A DNA stretch of 64,000 bases from Nissolia schottii (taxonomy: Eukaryota; Streptophyta; Magnoliopsida; Fabales; Fabaceae): assembly GCA_003254905.1 (NCBI GenBank), contig QANU01034901.1, forward strand, positions 209,857-273,856, read 5' to 3'. The notes under the pieces are model-generated. The model did not search any database. It saw only the letters and a list, made by a program, of their open reading frames with translations, and was not told where the DNA came from. Positions 57,427-64,000 of this stretch are shown in pieces (the stretch's first letter is position 1; the number at the start of each line of letters is the position of its first letter). Both the position numbers and the translations under genes were made by a program.

Positions 57427-57891
57427 AATGAATATGAGGATGGATATAGGAAATGATGGATTTGGGGATTATTATTTTTTATTTGAAAACGGGTCAGCTC
57501 TGGGTATTTGGGTTGGGTACATGGTTAGGTTGAAAATGTAAATTATGTCATGTGGCGTGCTAAACTGGCGTTCAACCTAAAAATGAACAAAATTTTTTTA
57601 CAAGACTAAATCGTAATGAAAAATGTTTTGAAGACTTAATACAAATTTTTTTGATATTGGAGAGGTTAAAAACTTATTTAAGCCTTATTTTTATATCAAA
57701 TTTATGTTAACCATTCATTATTGATTCTACTAATTTATTTTCTCCTATGCTCTTTTTCTTCTTCTTTTTTTTTTTTTTTCTTTCGAAGACATCCTTCAAA
57801 GAAATATCTTCTCCTTCTTGCCCCGGTAATGTCTTAGGAGTCATTTATCCACATTGTGCAGCAGCAGCAACAAGTGCTGTGTGTAGCTGCA
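57427..57891. other. spacer and PPR gene promoter
   Basis: AT-rich spacer with a poly-T tract (about 57764-57778) ahead of the PPR gene leader. A cagcagcagcaa microrepeat lies just upstream of the start codon. Confidence 0.6.
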
Positions 57892-60800
57892 ATGAAAATG
57901 GAGTCTCTGATATCCCCCTTCCTCCTCTCCACTCCACTCCTCCCTCCACCTTCTCAGCTCCACCACCTCTCTCTCACCACCCACAACACCAAAAAGAAGA
58001 AGAGACCCATCATTACTCGCATCCACTCCTCAGTCCAGCGGGACCCATGGTCCCTGCGAGACGGCGACCCCACCAGGCCCAAGCCCCGCTCCCGAAACCC
58101 TAAGAAGCCTCTCTCCGACGACAACGCCCGCCGCATCATAAAGGGGAAGGCCCACTACCTCAGCGTCCTCCGCAGGAACCAGGGCCCGCAGGCCCAGACC
58201 CCTCGCTGGATCAAGCGCACCCCCGAGCAGATGGTTCAGTACCTCCGCGACGACCGCCACGGCCACCTCTACGGCAAGCACGTCGTCGCCGCAATCAAGA
58301 AGGTCCGCGCCCTCTCGCAGTGGCGCGACGGAGACTACGACATGAGGATGGTGATGGGTTCCTTCGTTGGGAAGCTCAGCTTCAGGGAGATGTGCGTGGT
58401 GCTCAAGGAGCAAAAGGGGTGGAGGCAAGTCAGAGACTTTTTCGCTTGGATGAAGTTGCAGGTTCGCGGCTGGTGTCTCTATTTACTTTGCCATTTTTTT
58501 CATTTTAACTTCAGTATAAGTGAAATGTCTGAATAATTTGATGAATAATAGTACTCTATATGGGATGATTATATAAATAACAGTTAATTGACTGAAAATT
58601 TTGTGGTGCAACACTTTAGTCCTTAGAAAAAAATATTAATTTCTCAAAGAAAACTGGCTAATATTATAGTCCCAATATTTATCACGTTGTAACAAGTTAG
58701 TCCATTTACTAAATACGATAGATTAACTAGTAAAGGAATTTCCATATGCATGTTATGTTGTATTTTGCCATGCTAGTATTCCCTTGTCCTTTATTGGTTT
58801 CATATACACAATCTGTGAATCATAGCTTCTGCATCGCTTAGTTTTGATAATTTTCATGTTAATTACATTTAAAATCTTTGGGACAAGGTCTGCGTGTTTG
58901 TGGAAAATCTTTGTGAACCTGGTGGGTCTGGTGTGATTGTGAATGAGGTGGTATTGGTTAACGGTCTGGTTGATTTGTATTTTGATGTTTTTGCTCCCAA
59001 GTATAGAGATTGATACTGTGTATTGATAGTCTGGTGCTTCAACAGCTGAGCTACCATCCGAGTGTCATTGTCTACACTATAGTATTGCGCCTGTACGGGC
59101 AAATTGGGAAGCTTAAGCTGGCTGAAGAGACATTCTTGGAGATGCTTGATGCAGGTTGCGAACCGGATGAAGTTGCTTGTGGTACCATGCTTTGTTCATA
59201 TGCTAGATGGGGGCGTCATAAGGCTATGTTTGCTTTTTACTCGGCTGTAAAAGAAAGGGGTATCGTACTCTCTGTTTCTGTCTTCAACTTTATGTTGTCT
59301 TCTTTGCAAAAGAAATCGTTGCATAGAGAGGTTGTACTGCTGTGGAGGGATATGGTACAAGAAGGGGTGATGCCTAATGAGTTTACTTATACTGTAGTCA
59401 TCAGCTCGTTGGTCAAAGAAGGGCTGCATGAAGATGCTTTCAAGACTTTTGATGAAATGAAGAATAATGGATTTGTTCCTGAGGAGGTAACCTATAGCCT
59501 GCTTATAAATTTAAGTGCTAAAAATGGGAAGAGGGATGTAGTGCAAAGATTATATGAGGATATGAGGTTTCGAGGAATAATTCCTAGTAATTACACTTGT
59601 TCTTCACTTCTATCTTTGTATTACAGATACGAGGACTACCCTAGAGCTCTCTTGCTCTTTTCAGAAATGGTAAGCAACAAAATTCCAGCTGATGAAGTAA
59701 TATATGGCTTGCTTATAAGAATTTATGGAAAGCTTGGTTTATATGAGGATGCCCATAACACATTTGAAGAGATAAAGCATCAGGGCCTGCTGACCAGTGA
59801 GAAAACATGTTTGGCAATGGCACAAGTCTATCTTACTTCAGGAAACGTGGAAAAAGCCTTGGAAGTTATTGAACTCATGAAGTCTAGCAACCTATTGTTC
59901 TCTCGGTTTGGTTATATTGTTCTGCTGCAGTGTTATGTGATGAAAGAAGATATAGTATCTGCTCAAGGGACATTGTTGTCTCTCCGCGAGACAGGACCAC
60001 CTGATGCTGGCTCTTGTAATGATATGCTCAATCTGTACATGGGACTTAATTTAATGGAAAAGGCAAAGGAATTCATTGTCCAAATAAGGGAGGATAAGAC
60101 GCATTTTGATAAGGAGCTTTATAGGACAGTTATGAAGGTTTATTGTAAGGAGGGAATGGTGCTAGAAGCTGAGCAGTTGACAAATCAGATGGTTAAAAAT
60201 GAATCTTTTAAAAATTGTAGTTTCTTTCAGACATTTTATTGGATTCTTTGTGAGCATAAGGGGAATGTGCAATCTGATGATAAGCTTGTAGCCATTGAGC
60301 CCATTGAACGTCGTGATACTACAGCACTTGGGATGATGCTCTGTTTGTATTTGACAAGTGGCAACTTCAGCAAGATAGAACTGTTACTGAAGCTATTGGT
60401 GGGTTATGCCAGGGGATCTAATATTGTTAGTCAATTCATCATCAGCTTGACCAAAGATGGTATGAAAACAAATTGTCTTGTTGTGTCTACTGCAAAAAAT
60501 AGTCATACCACATTAAGCAAAGATCTCTTTTGCTGTAAGCTTCTTGAAGTTTCCATTTTTAACTTAACGTTTTTTTTTCTTTTTCCAGGAGAGATCAATA
60601 AAGTAGAATCACTCCGCCGTCAATTAATTAAGCTAGACTGCAAAATGGAAGAAGTCACCGCGGCTTCTCTGATTAACCACTATGGCAAACAACTTATGCT
60701 GAAACAAGCTGAAGATATCTTTGCAGAATATGCAAACTCTCACACATTTAGTAAACTGCTATATAACTCTATGATGGATGTATATGCAAAATGTGGTGAA

Positions 60801-63443
60801 CAAGAGAAAGCACATTTGCTATACAAGAAAGCAACAGCGGAAGGATGTGATTTGGGTGCTGTTGGAATTAGCATCGTTGTAAATGCTTTGACCAATGGAG
60901 GTATATCACGGAACTGAGAAGAATAAAGTGAACTAGAGTCTGATGTTTATATCTAACTTCACAGATTCAACATCTTGTCCTCTCATATATTCCTATTCCT
61001 ACCAATAAGATAGAATAATGTATGAACTCTTGTCTTTCACAATCTATAACTTGTTTGGCTTGTAGAGAGCTTACAATACAGTGGATGTTTAACACAAGGT
61101 TTGGTTTGGAGAAAGATTTGCTCTCAATTTTTTTTTCTAAATCTTAAAGTTTTATCACTGCAGAGTGTTGTTAACTGATCATGTCTTGTGTGCTGCAATC
61201 TCTGTAGTTATAAGTAACTACATTGTGTTCCTGGATTTCACAATGTATATTTTGCAGATCTTAACCCCCCGGCAAATTGAAGTTTTGTACTTTCAAACTT
61301 ATATCGCTTGCTTTTAGCTATCCCTGCTGTACATCAGTTGTTTTAAAAGATTGAGGGGAATGCTAGCCTGCTACTGTGGCTAGTGCATGAAATTTTATTT
61401 CAAAAGGGTGTTTTGATAGCTTAGAATTGTTTGAAAACTAAATAATTGCACTCTTAGTTTCTGAAAATCAGGAAATGCCAGGAGCATGACGTATTCCTTG
61501 TTGCTTCTTATTTTAGCCGGCAGTTATTTTGTATTTAGTTGATAATCATGGGCATAATTCTTTTTCAGGAAAACATCAGGAGGCTGAGAATATTATCTGC
61601 CGGAGTCTTGAGAAAAACTTGGAGCTTGATACTGTGGCTTACAATACCTTTATCAAAGCCATGCTTGGAGCAGGTTGATATCAAGCATCCTGCTTTCGTA
61701 GGGAAGTTAAAATGAAACAGGACCTTACTAATACAGTTTGTTCTGTTTTGTAGGTAAATTACATTTGGCATCCAGTATCTTTGAGCGCATGTGCTCGGCT
61801 GGTGTTGCTCCATCAATTCAAACATTGAACACCATGATAAGGTTATGGTTTAATAAGTTGTTCTTTCACTGATGGTAAGTGTTCATACCTTTATTTGGCT
61901 TCTAATTTAGACTAAATGTTAAACTGCCAATGCAGTGTCTATGGACGAGATCAAAAGTTGGACAGAGCGGTGGAGATGTTCAAGAAGGCTCACTCATTGG
62001 GTGTGCCTTTGGATGAAAAAACATACATGAATTTGATTGGCTACTATGGGAAAGCCGGTAATGAGCTATTACCTCAACTGAGATAGAATTCTGATAATTA
62101 TGGATGCAATGATGTATTGATAATTCCATTGTTTTTAGATTTTCATGGGATAATTTTTCTTCATTAATATGAACATCTATTTCTTGTTAGGTGTCTTGAT
62201 TCATAATGGGCAATAATGAAATGTGATAATGGTCAAAATGAAATGTGTAATTTAATGGGGAGAGAGAAAGAGAAGAGGAAGAGAGGAAGAATTTAAAGAA
62301 TGGATTGGAAACACCATGAGATAGATTAGCACATGGATATTCTAAAATCTGTATGAGGATAGGTGATTAGTTCATGTAATTTCTCGTGATTGTATTTTCT
62401 ATAGCTTTGCTATTAAAATCTGGTTATTTATTCTATCTTGTAGGTATGATGCATGAAGCCTCTCAGTTGTTCAGCAAAATGCAGGAAGAAGGGATAAAAC
62501 CGGGAAAGGTAAAGTTGAAACTATTTTTACTAGATAATTGGCAATTCCTGTTGGTATTTTCCACAGATTACTTGATTTAAAAGCTTAAGCTGTCTGTACT
62601 GTCCGCCCAAAATTTCTCTGTTAGTTTAATTTTTCTTTTTTTCTTTTTTTTTTTTCATGTTTATGATGACTTTGCTCAAGAAATTACCTATATTTTTCTT
62701 TTAAAGAAGTCAAATATTAGGATCACTCTATATATCTCTATGTTGCATTCAGATGCGGATCTTACTCTTCCAGCATTGAAAGCAAGGCATACTTTATATT
62801 TTATGTTCCTTAGTAATCTTGAAATATTGGGCGATGAATGTTCCAATGCTAATTTTTGGAATTTGCTCGGGAAATGCAGGTTAGCTACAATATTATGATC
62901 AATGTATATGCTAATGCTGGAGTTAATCATGAAGCAGAGAAACTTTTCCAAGTCATGCAGAGACAAGGTTGTTCGCCCGACTCTTTCACATATCTTTCCC
63001 TTGTCCAAGCATATACAGCGAGTCTGAATTACTCCAAAGCTGAGCAGACCATACATGCTATGCGGAACAGAGGCATTCCACCATCTTGTGCACATTTTAA
63101 TATTTTGATCTCCGCATTCGCAAAAGCAGCAATGGTTGATGAAGCCAAGAGGATTTATGAAGAGCTTTCAACTTTTGGTTTAATTCCTGATCTCATATGT
63201 TACCGGACAATGATGAAAGGTTACCTGGAATATGGATGCGTAGAAGAAGGCATCAGCTTCTTCGAAAGTATAAGCAAGTCAATAAAAGGAGACAGATTCA
63301 TCATGAGTGCAGCTGTACATTTTTACAAATCTGCAGGGAAGGAAAGTAAAGCGGAAGAAATATTGCTTTCAATGAACAACATGAGAATCCTTTTCCTTCG
63401 GAAACTTCAAGTTGGATCCAGAGTGAAAGTGGAAACTACTTGA
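57892..63443 (+). CDS. EMB976: pentatricopeptide repeat protein, chloroplastic (EMB976 / At5g27270-like)
   Basis: P-class PPR protein. The Arabidopsis counterpart is annotated as plastid-targeted and required for embryo development, and PPR proteins bind organelle transcripts in a sequence-specific way. Exons are 57892-58461, 59046-60459, 60589-60900, 61569-61673, 61754-61841, 61936-62057, 62444-62508 and 62880-63443, giving 1079 aa. The leader is Ser/Pro-rich and transit-peptide-like. The conserved N-terminal block is DPWSLRDGDPTRPKPRSRNP, RRIIKGKAHYLSVLRRNQG and RTPEQMVQYLRDDR. A long run of 35-residue PPR motifs follows, e.g. VIVYTIVLRLYGQIGKLKLA, NEFTYTVVISSLVKEGL, SYNIMINVYANAGVNHEAEK and YRTMMKGYLEYGCVEEGISF. 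The reading frame continues past the exon 2 donor for some distance, but the homologue supports splicing at 60459. ATGs at 57892 and 57898 are both possible starts. Exon 3 has a stray copy 8 kb upstream. Confidence 0.94.
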
Positions 63444-64000
63444 CACATGAGCTACTGTAGAAATGCATGTGCGCGCTTGAGAAGCAATATACTGATGAAG
63501 AATTATGACTAATAGAGCAGGCATAGAAATCTAATCAATCTGCAAATGGTGAATTGGTGATGGTGGAAGCCCAATGATTGCTGCGTATGTGATTGGTGGC
63601 AATGATTAAAGGACTCCGGTTCAGACTATATCTTCGCGGGTGATGATGAGGACTTGATCCAGATTTGCTGCATTGTATCTCGGTGAAATCTGATAGCTGG
63701 AAATATCCATACCACAGTTACAGGAAGTCAAAACAAGGGTGTGCTTGCCCAGTTATCAAAGCAGTTGTAATTACAGATCAGTTTACTACGCGAGTCCCCA
63801 TGGTACCTGTAATTACAACATCTGAGGTTCATGAGTCATGACTTGTTTTGGCCCTGGCTTTTTCCCCCTCATAATCTAGCAGGGCTGCAGTGGAAAAAAT
63901 GTACACTATTTTTTGGCCCATATTGAGAGTTCACAGCTTGCTGTAAATAATGTATGGTATCGAAAATGAATTTAATTTGAGGAATAAAATTGACTTTTCC
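63444..64000. other. 3' UTR and flank of the PPR gene
   Basis: No other gene is seen. The end of the window (aataaaattgac, 63983 on) contains a plausible polyadenylation signal. Confidence 0.55.

Noticed and set aside
57159-57431. 90-codon frame reading LLQRWKMKKEGECCIRLFRL as a gene
   Set aside because: Shadow of the ATL fragment read in another frame; it starts inside the LTR end.
58030-58428. 132-codon minus-strand frame opposite PPR exon 1
   Set aside because: Antisense shadow of a GC-rich exon, with no domain.

Overview
The window is nuclear DNA of a flowering plant, most likely a legume of the soybean/bean/cowpea group. The genes have canonical plant GT-AG introns and AT-rich spacers, and each recognised protein lines up with an Arabidopsis gene recalled from memory. 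The RhoGDI and amidase sequences have a legume flavour, and a large LTR with repeated 'gctgagcgacc' motifs points the same way. The species call is inference. A single N at 24655 shows that this is a draft assembly.

Layout. 351-1717 (-): 5' exons of Z-ISO (15-cis-zeta-carotene isomerase), whose last exons lie off the left edge. 3349-4661 (+): Rho GDP-dissociation inhibitor. 6467-10547 (-): MACPF protein of the CAD1/NSL1 family. 10.6-15.4 kb: AT-rich spacer with a repeat element built round four to five tandem units of about 240 bp. 15484-18893 (-): LSM7. 19904-22763 (-): chloroplast-type two-S1-domain protein resembling SRRP1. 23424-40457: tandem amidase array, with copies A and C intact and copy B a pseudogene, plus a small intronless FAS1-like secreted-protein gene (27863-28780, +) between A and B. 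41171-47757 (-): phragmoplast kinesin-12 (PAKRP1/PAKRP1L). 51215-51604 (-): secreted phytocystatin. 52.5-57.4 kb: a patch of a duplicated PPR exon, two nested LTR-retrotransposon fossils and an ATL RING-H2 gene fragment. 57892-63443 (+): full EMB976-like PPR gene.

Exon structures were built by eye from splice consensus, reading frame and family alignment. All reading frames close without forcing: RhoGDI 250 aa, MACPF 618 aa, LSM7 99 aa, S1 protein 374 aa, amidase A 519 aa, amidase C 524 aa, KIN12 1202 aa and PPR 1079 aa. The genes are ordinary unlinked housekeeping or plastid functions and do not form a pathway. In my recollection the neighbouring SRRP1-like and KIN12B-like genes are also near neighbours in Arabidopsis (At3g23700, At3g23670), so this may be a conserved block.

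The most informative structures are: (1) the amidase array, where two head-to-tail units of about 3.9 kb match in length once two later insertions are subtracted; (2) an identical 861-bp repeat around the single N, which duplicates two amidase exons and is almost certainly an assembly error; (3) a 50-bp near-perfect palindrome with an exact 8-bp target duplication; (4) a PPR exon copied 8 kb upstream of its parent; (5) a probable GC-AG intron in the kinesin gene. I found no CRISPR, operon or clearly new defence-type system.
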